Counted from the stretch's first letter, positions 41,752-50,754 are shown. The stretch is 64,000 nt of DNA from DASXTC01 sp036505635 (GCA_036505635.1 DASXTC010000069.1:24294-88293), one strand, 5' to 3'. The notes: generated from the letters alone by a model not told the origin. Numbers and translations are program-made.

Positions 41752-43152
41752 ATGAGTGAGACTCAGGGGGTGACGGGCTTGGCAACGGTCGCGGTGAGCG
41801 CAGGCACCCGATTGGCGGCACGAGCACGGCTTCTCGCGGTGGACGACGACCCGGAGATTCTGGAGATGGAACGTGACGTCCTGACCTCCGAAGGATACGT
41901 CGTTGAGACGGCCCTGTCTGGCGAGCAGGCGATCAGAATGGCGCAGGAGGATCCTTTCGACATCGTCCTGAGCGACCTCCGGATGCCGTCGATGGACGGA
42001 CTCGACCTTCTGAAGGAGTTCGCCGAGATCGACCCCGAGCTGCCGGTCATCATCCTCACCGGTCATGGCGACATCGCCAGCGCGGTGGACTCGATCAAGC
42101 AGGGGGCCTACGACTACCTCACCAAGCCATTGCACGTGCACAAGCTGGTGATCACGGTCGAGAAAGCACTTGAACGGCGCCAGCTCCGTGCCAGCATCGA
42201 TCTCCTTCAAAAGCAGATTCACGGGCGTGACCGCCTCGGCGCTTTGATCGGCACCTGCCCTCCCATGCAGCAGATCTTCCAGAAGATCGACCACGTCGCG
42301 CCCACGAACAGCACGGTCCTGATACTCGGGGAATCGGGCACGGGCAAGGAGATGGTGGCCAAGGAGATCCACCGGATGAGCCCGCGGCACGACAAGCCTT
42401 TCGTGGCTCTCTCCTGCAGCAACCTGCCCCAGACCCTCCTCGAGAGCGAGCTGTTCGGCCACGAGAGGGGCTCCTTCACCGGGGCGACGGCCTGCAAGCC
42501 GGGTCTCTTCGAAGCCGCCCAGGGCGGAACGATCTTCCTCGACGAGATTGCGAGCACGTCGATCCAGACGCAGGCCGGGCTCCTGCGCGTCTTGCAGGAG
42601 CGAGAGGTGAGGCGCGTCGGCAGCAATCTCAGCCGCAAGGTGGATGTGCGCGTCGTCGCGGCGACGAACCTCGATCTGGACAGGGCGATGGAGGAAGGGG
42701 CCTTTCGGGCAGACCTCTACTACAGGCTCAGCAGCGTCGTGTTGATGCTGCCCAAGCTCAGCGGCCGTGTGGAGGACATCCCGTTGCTCGCAGCTCACTT
42801 CCTGCAGAAGGCGTGCGAGAACCTGAGAAAGCCGCCGCGCCGTCTTTCACCCAGGGCGATGGAGCTTCTGACCGGCTACTCGTGGCCGGGCAACGTCCGG
42901 GAGCTGGAGAACGTCATCGAGCATGCGGTCATTTTCTCGCCGCGCGAGGTGATCCGGCCGAAGGACCTCTCCCGCAGCGTGGCCGGTCTCCTGCGCGACG
43001 GGCATCCCGACACGCTCGTGGAGCTGGAGAAGCGCCACATCGGGGAGATCCTCAAGAGGACATCGGGCAACAAGGTGCACGCCGCGAGAATCCTGGGGAT
43101 TCCGCGGTCGTCGCTCTACCGGAAGATCAAGAGGTTCGATCTGGCCCAGTGA
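41752..43152 (+). CDS. Sigma-54-dependent NtrC-type response regulator
   Basis: A 466-residue response regulator; ATG 41752 follows GGGAGGAG. The receiver is canonical, with Asp31/Asp32, phospho-acceptor Asp75, Thr103 and Lys125. The AAA+ domain has GESGTGKE, the sigma-54 loop GSFTGA (Ser in place of the usual Ala) and the Walker B segment GGTIFLDEIA. A C-terminal Fis-type helix-turn-helix reads NKVHAARILGIPRSSLYRKI. It is a separate regulator from the one at 1840 and sits behind a sigma-54-like promoter. No partner kinase is adjacent; its targets may include the EPS genes. Confidence 0.95.
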   Translation: MSETQGVTGLATVAVSAGTRLAARARLLAVDDDPEILEMERDVLTSEGYVVETALSGEQAIRMAQEDPFDIVLSDLRMPSMDGLDLLKEFAEIDPELPVIILTGHGDIASAVDSIKQGAYDYLTKPLHVHKLVITVEKALERRQLRASIDLLQKQIHGRDRLGALIGTCPPMQQIFQKIDHVAPTNSTVLILGESGTGKEMVAKEIHRMSPRHDKPFVALSCSNLPQTLLESELFGHERGSFTGATACKPGLFEAAQGGTIFLDEIASTSIQTQAGLLRVLQEREVRRVGSNLSRKVDVRVVAATNLDLDRAMEEGAFRADLYYRLSSVVLMLPKLSGRVEDIPLLAAHFLQKACENLRKPPRRLSPRAMELLTGYSWPGNVRELENVIEHAVIFSPREVIRPKDLSRSVAGLLRDGHPDTLVELEKRHIGEILKRTSGNKVHAARILGIPRSSLYRKIKRFDLAQ

Positions 43153-43220
43153 CCGGGTTGTTGGCGGGTTCCGGCCGGAAGACCCTGCCGCCGGCCGGCC
43201 CACCCCGGTTCACGGAAAGA

Positions 43221-43272
43221 AGAAAGGGCCTCCTGCCCTCCGGCCGCAGCCGGGTGGCGGGAGGCCCTTTCT
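43221..43272. terminator. Bidirectional intrinsic terminator
   Basis: Arms 43221-43237 and 43256-43272 (AAAGGGCCTCC / GGAGGCCCTTT core) pair along 17 bases with one wobble, around a smaller nested CCGGC/GCCGG hairpin. The plus side is followed by CTGTTCC and the minus side by a T-rich tract. It separates the convergent regulator at 41752 and the coiled-coil gene at 43331. Confidence 0.8.
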
Positions 43273-43330
43273 GTTCCGGCCCGGGACGCGGGGGGCGGAG
43301 CAGCGGGGGAGGGGGTGTAGCCCTCCTCGA

Positions 43331-43801
43331 TCAGTGGACTACCGTTCCTCCCGCAGGGCTGTCATCCTCCTCGTTCTCTTCCTTCACATTCGGCGGCTTG
43401 GTTTCCGGCGAGATCCTCACCAGGAGGATCCGCTTGGGGGACTTGCCGGTCGTCGCGCCGACCTGCATCCCGTTCTGCGCAAGCCTGTCGAGATGGGAGA
43501 GGTTCTGCAGGATCGCTTCCACCCCGGTCAGGATCTTCTGGCGGCCATCCTCGATGCGCGTCATCTGATCGCCGATTTCGCGCAGGCCCAGGATCATCTG
43601 CTGGCAGCTCGCGCTGATGTCCGAGTAGTCCTTCAGGACCGACTCCAGCATCGCGAGGAGATTTGAAAGGGTACCCGGCGTCATCCCCTCGGACTTGAGG
43701 GTCTCGATGAAGTGACTCACCCTGGTCTGAAAGGAGACGACCGACTCCCGCTTACGTTCGAGGTCCGATAGACACGAATCGATGCGCTGCTTGAGTTCCA
43801 T
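43331..43801 (-). CDS. Small coiled-coil protein of unknown function
   Basis: A 156-residue protein with ATG at 43801 and a GGGGGGAG site upstream. Residues 1-110 are almost all helical with heptad-like spacing (LERKRESVVSFQTRVSHF, LAMLESVLKDYSDISASC, IEDGRQKILTGVEAIL). The tail is acidic and disordered-looking (KEENEEDDSPAG). There is no signal peptide or membrane helix. It could be an adaptor or chemotaxis-like helical protein. It sits between a response regulator and a SpoIIE-type phosphatase, both signalling genes. Not assigned to a family. Confidence 0.6.
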   Translation of the reverse strand: MELKQRIDSCLSDLERKRESVVSFQTRVSHFIETLKSEGMTPGTLSNLLAMLESVLKDYSDISASCQQMILGLREIGDQMTRIEDGRQKILTGVEAILQNLSHLDRLAQNGMQVGATTGKSPKRILLVRISPETKPPNVKEENEEDDSPAGGTVVH

Positions 43802-44025
43802 GCCCTACTCCCCCCGACCCCTCCAGAGTGGACGCGCCGCCCGGAGCCTCGGAAAACGGACCTTCCGTCTCACTCAGGTTCGGGCATCTGTCGGGGTGTT
43901 TCATCGCTGCAGGTGCGCGAGTCGCCTAAATGTACGGGGAAGCCCGGAGCTGTCAAGACATTTGGGATGAGGGGGTCGGAACGCAGATCTCAATGTGACG
44001 ATCCCGGCCACGCGGCCGCGCCGGT

Positions 44026-45264
44026 TCAGATCTTCTTGATCACCAGCAGGGTCCGATCGTCCACCTGCGGCCGGCCTTTCGTGAAGGAGGCGAGGTCGTC
44101 GAAGAGCGCCGCGACCACCTCTCGAGCGGTCCGTTCGACGTTGTGCCGGAGCACCGATTTCAGGCGGCCGATGCCGTACTCCCGCTCTCCAGGGCCTTCG
44201 GATTCCGTCACCCCGTCGGTGTACATCAGCACGAAATCGCCCGGCGACAGAACCGCGAACCCCCGCTGGTACTGCGCCGTGGGGTTCGGGCCGAGGACCA
44301 ACCCTCCTTCGGTCATCTCGGTGAAGGTCCCGCCCTGCAGCAACAGGGCCGGGGGATGCCCCGCATTGCAGTAGATGAAGTTCCCGTTGGACTCGATCTC
44401 ACAATAGAAGAGCGAGACGAACCTGGACGTCAGCCCGCTCATGTTGACGACCCGGTTGAGGCGCTCGATCGCCGCGATGATCTTGAGATCCCCCTGCATC
44501 CCCATTCGCATGCCGGTGATGACGTCACGCGCCTGCAGCGCCGCCGGCAGCCCGTGGCCCGACGCGTCGGCTATGGCCACGCCGAGCAGCCGGCTGGACT
44601 GCGGCAGGTAATCGAAGAGGTCGCCGCCGACCACGTCGGCCGGACGCGACTCACCATGGATGTCGTAGCCGGCGAAGCGGGGCGGCTCGGTGGGCAGGAT
44701 GCTGAGCTGGATGTCGCGGGCCTCGTGGATGGTATCGCGCAGGTGCTGCTGGCGCAGCTTCATGTTGATGATGTGCCGCACGCCGTTGAGGGCGTACAGC
44801 GTGTGCTCCTCGTCGATCGGCCCCTTGATCGTGAGCGAGACGATGTGCCGCCGGTCGTCCCCCACACAGAACGCGGCGAACTTGGAGACGCCGATGGCCC
44901 CCTCGATCCGCTCGTCGAAGTCGGGATCGGTGCGGCGCCGGATGATCAGCCCCTCGCGAAGCAGCGTCTGGATCGGCTCGTAGGTGACGGGGATCTCGTA
45001 GCCAATGGGCGCCCGCTTGGAGCCGCCATACCGCCTTCGCAGGACGTAGGAGCCCCCCTCCAGCTCGTAGATCCGCCCTCCCACGAAGCCGAGGTCCTGA
45101 TGGAAGTTGTCCACGAGGGACTGGAGGCACGAGGAGAGCGCCATCCAGGAATCGTCGATTCTCTCGATGGAATCGATGGTACGCTCGAGCTTGCGATAGA
45201 GCGCCTTGTAGTCGGCGGCATGCCGGTGTGCACCTCCGCCCACCGGTCCTTTCCGCTGATCCAT
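44026..45264 (-). CDS. SpoIIE-type serine phosphatase (PP2C) with N-terminal sensor region
   Basis: A 412-residue protein. ATG 45264 is chosen because GGAGG lies 6 bases upstream; an in-frame ATG at 45303 lacks a site. Residues about 15-170 look like a GAF-type sensory domain (LGFVGGRIYELEGGSYVLRR, FAAFCVGDDRRHIVSLTIKG). The phosphatase domain has PADVVGGDLFDY, GVAIADASGHGLPAALQA, LMYTDGVTES and VDDRTLLVIK, the metal-binding aspartates of PP2C/RsbU. Such enzymes reset partner-switch proteins controlling sigma factors. The STAS and anti-sigma partners were not seen here, but the sigma factor at 39268 is close. Confidence 0.9.
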   Translation of the reverse strand: MDQRKGPVGGGAHRHAADYKALYRKLERTIDSIERIDDSWMALSSCLQSLVDNFHQDLGFVGGRIYELEGGSYVLRRRYGGSKRAPIGYEIPVTYEPIQTLLREGLIIRRRTDPDFDERIEGAIGVSKFAAFCVGDDRRHIVSLTIKGPIDEEHTLYALNGVRHIINMKLRQQHLRDTIHEARDIQLSILPTEPPRFAGYDIHGESRPADVVGGDLFDYLPQSSRLLGVAIADASGHGLPAALQARDVITGMRMGMQGDLKIIAAIERLNRVVNMSGLTSRFVSLFYCEIESNGNFIYCNAGHPPALLLQGGTFTEMTEGGLVLGPNPTAQYQRGFAVLSPGDFVLMYTDGVTESEGPGEREYGIGRLKSVLRHNVERTAREVVAALFDDLASFTKGRPQVDDRTLLVIKKI

Positions 45265-45357
45265 CATCCTCCTCCGCCGGATCTCTCGGGAGAGTCCACT
45301 CATTGAAGGACGCTCAGGTTAGCACCGGCTTCCGGCGGCCCGCAACGCGCGACGGGA

Positions 45358-45363
45358 TATAAT
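45358..45363 (+). promoter_or_regulatory. Candidate -10 element upstream of the lipoprotein gene
   Basis: TATAAT stands alone in a GC-rich region 70 bases before ATG 45433. No convincing -35 lies 16-18 bases upstream, so it may need an activator. Confidence 0.35.
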
Positions 45364-45432
45364 GCGGTCCGGCGCGGGAACCTGCCGGCGTTCGAAACGT
45401 ATCAGAGTGCCACAGCAGTCCGCGGTAAGGGG

Positions 45433-46455
45433 ATGGTGAAGACGATGCGCGAGAGAGGCCTCACGTGGCCGTCGGCGCTCCTGGGCGTCGCGATGACCGC
45501 CGCGATCGCGGCGGGGTGTTCCAGCCGTTCACCCATCCCCGAGGGTGCGGAGCTGATCCCTTCCGATGCCACCTTCGCGATCTCGGTCGACCTGCCCGCG
45601 ATCCAGAACTCCGAGCTTTACAGGAAACTCCAGTCGGACGAGCGTTTTTTCGGCAGCAACCGGCTCAACTTCCTCAAGTTCGCCGCGGCGACGGGGCTCG
45701 ACCCCTCGAAGGACATCCGCAGACTCCTCTTCATGGCCCGTGCCGGGGATGAAGGGCTGGAAGAGATGTCCGGAATCGTCATAGGCGCCTTCGACGGCAG
45801 GAAGGTCCATGACTTCCTCGCCGACTCGGGCCTCCCGAAACGCCAGGTGGCGGGCATCGACGTCTTCGAGTTCCTCGTCATCGAGGACCGGTGCCGGTTC
45901 TGCCTCGCGGTCCTGGACTCCTCCACGGCGGCCTTCGGCGACGGCGAGACACTGACCAAGATCGCCCAGGTGAAGGGTGGGACCGCTCCCGGGCTTGCGG
46001 GCGAGGAGCGCGCGGCGAGGCTGCTGCGGCGCATCGCGCGGGGCTCCGAAGCGTGGGGTATCTTGAGGGCGGACGACCTGCGGGAGACGCTGTCGGGCAT
46101 CCTGAAAAGGGTCAGCGCCGACGCGGGCGCGCTCGCGCGGCTCGGCCCGATCCACGAGGCCTCCTTCAGCTTCGACACGGCCGAGCCGATGCGGGCCGTC
46201 ATCGAGTTCACCGCGACGTCGAGCGAGGACGCGATGCTGGTGGCCGATGTCTTGAAGGGCGCCGAGTCGCTCGGACGACTCGCGATCAAGGAAGCCAAGC
46301 CGGAGTTCGCCCGGCTCATGTCGGACATGCTTATCGAGGCCGACGGCGGCATCGTGCGCGTTTCGACGTCGATACCGCAGGCCGACATCGAAACCGTCAC
46401 GCGGCTGCTTGGAGGGGACTGGCTGGCTCAGAGGCTGAAGAGCCCCTCCGACTAG
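45433..46455 (+). CDS. Predicted lipoprotein of unknown function
   Basis: A 340-residue protein with ATG behind GGTAAGGGG. A hydrophobic signal (PSALLGVAMTAAIAAGC) ends in a lipobox Cys, so it is probably lipid-anchored. The mature part has two similar-looking alpha/beta halves (FAISVDLPAIQNSELYRKL; FSFDTAEPMRAVIEFTATSS), recalling DUF3352-like proteins, but I cannot assign a family firmly. It converges on the HisKA protein with only 4 bases between. No catalytic motif is seen. Confidence 0.7.
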   Translation: MVKTMRERGLTWPSALLGVAMTAAIAAGCSSRSPIPEGAELIPSDATFAISVDLPAIQNSELYRKLQSDERFFGSNRLNFLKFAAATGLDPSKDIRRLLFMARAGDEGLEEMSGIVIGAFDGRKVHDFLADSGLPKRQVAGIDVFEFLVIEDRCRFCLAVLDSSTAAFGDGETLTKIAQVKGGTAPGLAGEERAARLLRRIARGSEAWGILRADDLRETLSGILKRVSADAGALARLGPIHEASFSFDTAEPMRAVIEFTATSSEDAMLVADVLKGAESLGRLAIKEAKPEFARLMSDMLIEADGGIVRVSTSIPQADIETVTRLLGGDWLAQRLKSPSD

Positions 46456-46459
46456 TGGC

Positions 46460-47125
46460 TCAGGTCCCGCGGGGGGGCGCTATCATCTCCTTGAGCTTGT
46501 TGAACTGCTCGGCCGTAGCGGCGAGCCGCTCCGCTTCCCGGCAGATGACGCTGATGGCCCGATAGTGCGGATCGTCGGGCTCGAGGCTCCCCAGCAGGAG
46601 CTGGGCCCGCGCGAGGATCGTGGTGAGGGGCTGGGCCAGCTCGTGGGCCGTGTGCCGCGCGAAGCCGACGGCCGCTTTCAGTCCGTCGTTCTCGGCTGAG
46701 GCGCGCTCCAGGCTCTTCAGAGCGATCGCGGCGCGCACCTCCCTCAGCACCTGGCCGGCGTCCCGCGCTGGCGCCCAGGCGTCGGCCGGAAGGGGGACTC
46801 CTTCCAGGGGCGCCCCCGTTGCGGTGACCACCACGACGGCGGGCCGCAGGCGCTCGCTCGTCTCCTGAAGTCGACCGAGAGCCTCGGCGAAGACGGCGCC
46901 ACGGCGGCCGGAGACCTCCTTCGCCGATAGATCCAGGACGACGGCGTCGTGGGTGGCCGGTTCGAGGGGGTCGGGCAGCTCGGACGCCTGTGTCGCCGTG
47001 ATGACCTCGTAGCCAGCTCCCGCCAGCGCCCGGGCCAGCCCCGAGGCGCCCTTGCCTGGAGAGAGTACGAGCACGCGTGCGGCCCGCGTCGCGGGCGCGT
47101 CGCGGGGCAGGGGATCGAGGCTCAC
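46460..47125 (-). CDS. Receiver-like and HisKA protein lacking an ATPase domain
   Basis: A 221-residue protein starting at GTG 47125, which overlaps the deaminase stop (GTGA). The N-terminal 130 residues are receiver-like (VLVLSPGKGASGLARAL to HDAVVLDLS), without the acidic pair at the end of the first strand. A linker helix then leads to a histidine-kinase dimerisation helix, FARHTAHELAQPLTTIL, with phospho-acceptor His161. The protein stops about 60 residues later, with no N, G1 or G2 box, so it cannot make its own ATP-binding domain. It may act as a phosphotransfer protein. Confidence 0.75.
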   Translation of the reverse strand: MSLDPLPRDAPATRAARVLVLSPGKGASGLARALAGAGYEVITATQASELPDPLEPATHDAVVLDLSAKEVSGRRGAVFAEALGRLQETSERLRPAVVVVTATGAPLEGVPLPADAWAPARDAGQVLREVRAAIALKSLERASAENDGLKAAVGFARHTAHELAQPLTTILARAQLLLGSLEPDDPHYRAISVICREAERLAATAEQFNKLKEMIAPPRGT

Positions 47126-47568
47126 GCCGGCTCCGGCCGGGGCCGCAGATCCACGAGCTGGATGCCGGCGCGCGCGGCAAGCTCGAGGCTTCTCTGGTCG
47201 CGGTAGAACTCGCCGTAGTAAATCCGCACGATCCCGCTGTTGGCGATCAGCTTGAAGCAGCTCCAGCAGGGGCTCGCCGTCGTGTACATCTCGCCGTTGT
47301 TGATGTTGACTCCGTTGCGGGCCGCCTGGATGATGGCGTTGGCCTCGGCGTGGATCGTCGCCACGCAATGGTCGTTCTCCATGGTGTGGCCGGCCTCGTC
47401 GCAGTGAGGCATCCCGCGGATGCTGCCGTTGTACCCGGTCGAGAGGATCGTCTTGTCGCGGATGATTACCGCCCCGACATGCTTGCGGTCACACGTGGAG
47501 CGCGTGGCGGCCTCGCGGGCGATGTTCATGAAGTAGGTGTTCCAGTCGACTCTGAGGTGGGGCGTCAC
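47122..47568 (-). CDS. dCMP/cytidine deaminase-family protein
   Basis: A 148-residue protein. GTG 47568 is preferred because the fold starts at RVDWNTYFMNIAREAATRS; open codons upstream encode no recognisable sequence. Zinc-site motifs are present: HAE (residues 73-75) for the catalytic Glu, and PCWSC (100-104) for the cysteines. It deaminates dCMP to dUMP for thymidylate supply, and ComEB-like members are of this size. Its stop overlaps the start of the HisKA gene; the two seem functionally unrelated. Confidence 0.9.
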   Translation of the reverse strand: MTPHLRVDWNTYFMNIAREAATRSTCDRKHVGAVIIRDKTILSTGYNGSIRGMPHCDEAGHTMENDHCVATIHAEANAIIQAARNGVNINNGEMYTTASPCWSCFKLIANSGIVRIYYGEFYRDQRSLELAARAGIQLVDLRPRPEPA

Positions 47569-47632
47569 GCGCCGGAGTCTACCAGACCGACTTCGACGAT
47601 TCAACGAAACGCGCGCCCCGAGGCGCGGCCCG

Positions 47633-48226
47633 TCAGATCTCCGAGCAGAATATCGCGCCGTCGGCTCCGGCGGGAGCGTCCCGCGGCGGGACGATCGCCT
47701 CGAACTGGAGTCCGCGCTCCTCCATGGCCCCGACCAGGCGCGCCGCCGCGCACCGGCCGCAGAGCGTGTCCGAGGGCGCGAGGGTCCCGTCGGCGAGGCC
47801 CGCAAGCCAGTCTCCGGCCCACAGGTTCGCGTCACGCTCGACGGCTATCCAGAGGTAGCGGCCCTCCCCGCCGCACCTGTCGCAGCGCGCACCGAGCCGC
47901 TCCAGGCAACCGCGCGCCGCCGCGACCTGCTCCGGTGGCCAGCCGCCTTCCCCCTCCTCTTCCAGGGAACGGTAGACGAGCGCGTCGGGGCCGAAGGAGG
48001 GCTCGAAGAGCAGGCATCGACCTTGGAATGAGGACAGGTCGCGGGCCATGTGGCTCCCGAGACACGTGCTGCACAGAGGGATGCCGGACGCGCCGCCGGG
48101 CTCCTCGTAGGACGCGTGCTCCCCGAGGGACCCGGCACGCCCCGGGTCGTAGAGGTGAGTAGGTCCGAGGCCGCAGTCGGCGCAGGAACGGTGCTCCTTT
48201 CTCAGGATCTCGGCAAGCCAGCTCAA
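47633..48226 (-). CDS. Cysteine-rich protein with four CxxC pairs
   Basis: A 197-residue soluble protein starting at TTG 48226, overlapping the preceding stop (TTGA). Four CxxC pairs (Cys15/18, Cys52/55, Cys115/118, Cys156/159) are spaced as two zinc- or iron-sulfur-binding units, each followed by hydrophobic segments. No catalytic motif or known family was recognised. It is the last gene of the Fur/ApbE operon, so it might help assemble or regulate the redox module. Zinc structural sites are the simplest reading. Confidence 0.6.
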   Translation of the reverse strand: MSWLAEILRKEHRSCADCGLGPTHLYDPGRAGSLGEHASYEEPGGASGIPLCSTCLGSHMARDLSSFQGRCLLFEPSFGPDALVYRSLEEEGEGGWPPEQVAAARGCLERLGARCDRCGGEGRYLWIAVERDANLWAGDWLAGLADGTLAPSDTLCGRCAAARLVGAMEERGLQFEAIVPPRDAPAGADGAIFCSEI

Positions 48227-48768
48227 GGAGCGCCCCGGTTCGTTGTCCGCGCGGCGGCGGCGCCGGCGGCGATGCGACGCTCCAGCATGGCCGACGTCGA
48301 GATTCCGGTCAAGCCGGCCCGCGCGCTCGCCTCGTCACGGCGCGCGGCGATGCGCCGGGAGATGACCAGGTGGACGGCGAAGGCGGCGAGGTAGAGCACG
48401 CCCGTCGTCAGGTGGACGACGACGCAAACGAGCCGCGCGGTCTCGTTGGTGAAAACCTGGGTCAGATATCCCGTGGACATCATCGGCAGCAGGCACCAGA
48501 GAGCCAGCGCGCCGCTGCGTCGCCCCTGGCCGTTGGCGGCCCTTCGGACCTGATACATGATGTGGTCTCGAGCGATCAGCCCCACGGCGAAGATCAGGAC
48601 CGGCGCGGACAGAACGTGCGCGTCGAGCACCCAGGGCTGCAGCGGATGGCTCACCACCGCGTAGGGATCGACGGGCGACATGAGATACTTCATGACGGCG
48701 TAGACGAGGCCGGACAGACCGACGATCAGCGTCGAGAGATTGACCAGGAACCGGTCGAAGGCCGTCAT
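48223..48768 (-). CDS. Four-helix b-type cytochrome-like membrane protein (DUF4405-like)
   Basis: A 181-residue inner-membrane protein starting at ATG 48768 (ATGA overlap with the FMN-binding gene). Four helices lie at about residues 7-30, 47-74, 88-107 and 113-136. Histidines at 51 and 69 in helix 2, and at 119 and 133 in helix 4 (14 apart), could ligate two b hemes, as in cytochrome b/DUF4405-type electron carriers. It sits between genes for an FMN-carrying protein and a porin-containing unit, so it probably passes electrons from quinol to the periplasmic flavin. Heme binding is inferred. Confidence 0.7.
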   Translation of the reverse strand: MTAFDRFLVNLSTLIVGLSGLVYAVMKYLMSPVDPYAVVSHPLQPWVLDAHVLSAPVLIFAVGLIARDHIMYQVRRAANGQGRRSGALALWCLLPMMSTGYLTQVFTNETARLVCVVVHLTTGVLYLAAFAVHLVISRRIAARRDEASARAGLTGISTSAMLERRIAAGAAAARTTNRGAP

Positions 48769-49328
48769 GGTCTGACGCCGCCGGCCGAAAGGACCCGATG
48801 GAGCGCCAGCACGCGCCGTGCGGCGCTCACGACCGCGCGCGCCGAAAGCGTCGCGCCCGTGATCGGCGCGATCCCCCTCCGGATCGAGAGATCCTCGTCG
48901 AGAGCGCGCCCCTTGAACTGATCGGACCAACCGGTGCGCGGCAGGTACTCCTGCGGCTCGTCGAAGGAGAGCACGTCAATCCTGGCGATGGCGCCCCCCT
49001 CGGTGACGACGATCATGAGCGTCTCGGGCATGGTCCTCACCAGGTGCGTGTCGAAATAGGCGGTCGCGGCTCCTCCCGACGCCGTCGTTCCCCTGTAGCA
49101 GGTAATCACCCTTGCCGGCAGCGGCCCGCCGGCCGCCTTCTCCACCTCGGCCGCCTGCTCCTCGGTGAGATAGGCGGTCGAGCGCTTCACCTCGGCGCCG
49201 GTGGGGAAGGCCGTCTTGAGAGCCTCCTCCTGGGTCATGAACACCTTGGCCTGACACGGCGAGACGGCCGCCGCGATCGCCGCGACCATCAGCGCCGCGG
49301 CCAGGAAGTTGCCCGGGCCGTGTCTCAT
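48765..49328 (-). CDS. Exported FMN-binding protein with flavinylation motif
   Basis: A 187-residue periplasmic protein; ATG 49328 lies two bases after the porin stop. A signal peptide (FLAAALMVAAIAAAVSP) precedes an FMN_bind-type domain. Residues 157-162 read TGATLS, matching the S/T-G-A-T motif in which Thr160 is covalently linked to FMN by ApbE, as in NqrC/RnfG and related proteins. The ApbE gene is two genes upstream in the same operon. The protein probably shuttles single electrons outside the inner membrane. It overlaps the cytochrome-like gene (ATGA). Confidence 0.85.
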   Translation of the reverse strand: MRHGPGNFLAAALMVAAIAAAVSPCQAKVFMTQEEALKTAFPTGAEVKRSTAYLTEEQAAEVEKAAGGPLPARVITCYRGTTASGGAATAYFDTHLVRTMPETLMIVVTEGGAIARIDVLSFDEPQEYLPRTGWSDQFKGRALDEDLSIRRGIAPITGATLSARAVVSAARRVLALHRVLSAGGVRP

Positions 49329-49329
49329 G

Positions 49330-50754
49330 TCAGAACAGATACGAGAGCGCGACATTGATCTGATCGGTTCCGCTCCTGTCGCCGCGGTTGATGTCCTGGA
49401 AGTCCAGTTTTACCGCGAGGTTCGGGATCGGTTTGTAGGCCGCGCCATATGTGATCACGCGGACGTCGTTCGCGCCGGTGGTCACGAATCCCGATGGCAC
49501 GCGATCCTGGGTGTCGTATCTCTCGTAGCGGACGAAGGGTATGACCGCCTGCTCCGTCCGATCGGACGCCGCGGTCAGGATGTCGTAGCCGACTTGTCCG
49601 TACCATCCCTTCAGACGGCTGCCGACGGCGTCCGCCGCCATGCCCGGGGCGTTGGGATCGGCGGGATCGAGCCCGAGGATCTCACGGCTGATCTCTCCCG
49701 CATCGTCCACGCTGACGGAGGACCACAGCGCCCGAACCTGCAGCCCTCTGAAGCTGTACTCGCCGTGCAGGTCGTACAGCGTGACCCGCCCGTCGATCAC
49801 GTCTCCCGAGGAATCCTCGGCCCCCTGGCCGGAGTCCCCCGTGTAGAACGATGCGCCCACCAGCATCCCCGGAACGCCGTGGAAATCGGCTCTCGCGACA
49901 AACCCGACGTCACGCGCCGCCGCCTCGGAGCCGTCCTGGCGTCCCCCGCGCAGGCCGCTCCCCGCGTCGAACCCCCGCGCATCCAGACCGCTGACCGCGT
50001 AGGTCCTGTAGGAGAACGGGCCAACGTCGCCGAAGAAGCCCACGCCGATCTCGCGCCAGGTCGAAGGCAGGACGCGGGTCTCCACGTCGGGACGGCGCGC
50101 TCCGAGAAACGTCGGTGGCTCGTGCATCTCGTTGATGAGGCCGACGGGAACCAGCAGCAGGCCAGCGCGGACGTTGACCGATTTGTGCAGCAGGAAGTCG
50201 AGGTTCGCGAACTCGGCGGAGACTTCGCCCTTCTCCTCGGCCCCCTCTCCCGACGTGGCGTGCTCGTACTCGATCTCGGAGTTGAAGACGATCCGGTCGT
50301 TGAACTTGTAGCCGAAGTAAAGGACGGTGCGCAGGAGGTCGGCCGTCGTCTCCTTTCCCGCGCGCGTGCCGTCATCGGCCTTCGCGGAGAAGTCCTGCAC
50401 GAGCGCCTCGCCGTAGCCGCCGATCGAGACCCCGCGCTCCACCGAGTAGACCTTCGACGCCGCGGGCCCCAGGCCGAAGGCCGGCTCGAGCTCCCGGGGC
50501 GCGGCCGCCTTCCCCAGGCGCGCTTTCTCGAGCTCGGCGGCCATGAGGTCGATCTGGCGCTGCAGCTCGGCGGTGCGGGCGGCGGAGTCCGCTTCCACGA
50601 CCTTCCGGAGCAGGGCCTCCAGCTCCGCGACCCGGCGCTCCAGCTCCTGGATCCGGGTTGCCGCGCTCTCCTCCTCCGCGGGCCACGTCTGTCGCACGGC
50701 CAGCCCGGCGGTCCCGACGGCACACAACAGCAGAATGACGAGGTTCCTTCTCAT
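49330..50754 (-). CDS. Outer-membrane porin with N-terminal coiled coil (OprO/P-like)
   Basis: A 474-residue protein; ATG 50754 follows AAAGGA and overlaps the ApbE stop. A signal peptide (NLVILLLCAVGTAGLA) is followed by a coiled coil (IQELERRVAELEALLRKVV) that probably trimerises in the periplasm. The remaining residues (about 100-474) alternate beta-strands (GVSIGGYGEALVQDF, FNSEIEYEHAT, FVRYERYDTQ) and end in aromatic ALSYLF, a typical outer-membrane barrel C-terminus. It resembles phosphate-selective porins. In this operon it may admit an ion, a metal complex or a terminal acceptor for the flavin module. Confidence 0.85.
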   Translation of the reverse strand: MRRNLVILLLCAVGTAGLAVRQTWPAEEESAATRIQELERRVAELEALLRKVVEADSAARTAELQRQIDLMAAELEKARLGKAAAPRELEPAFGLGPAASKVYSVERGVSIGGYGEALVQDFSAKADDGTRAGKETTADLLRTVLYFGYKFNDRIVFNSEIEYEHATSGEGAEEKGEVSAEFANLDFLLHKSVNVRAGLLLVPVGLINEMHEPPTFLGARRPDVETRVLPSTWREIGVGFFGDVGPFSYRTYAVSGLDARGFDAGSGLRGGRQDGSEAAARDVGFVARADFHGVPGMLVGASFYTGDSGQGAEDSSGDVIDGRVTLYDLHGEYSFRGLQVRALWSSVSVDDAGEISREILGLDPADPNAPGMAADAVGSRLKGWYGQVGYDILTAASDRTEQAVIPFVRYERYDTQDRVPSGFVTTGANDVRVITYGAAYKPIPNLAVKLDFQDINRGDRSGTDQINVALSYLF

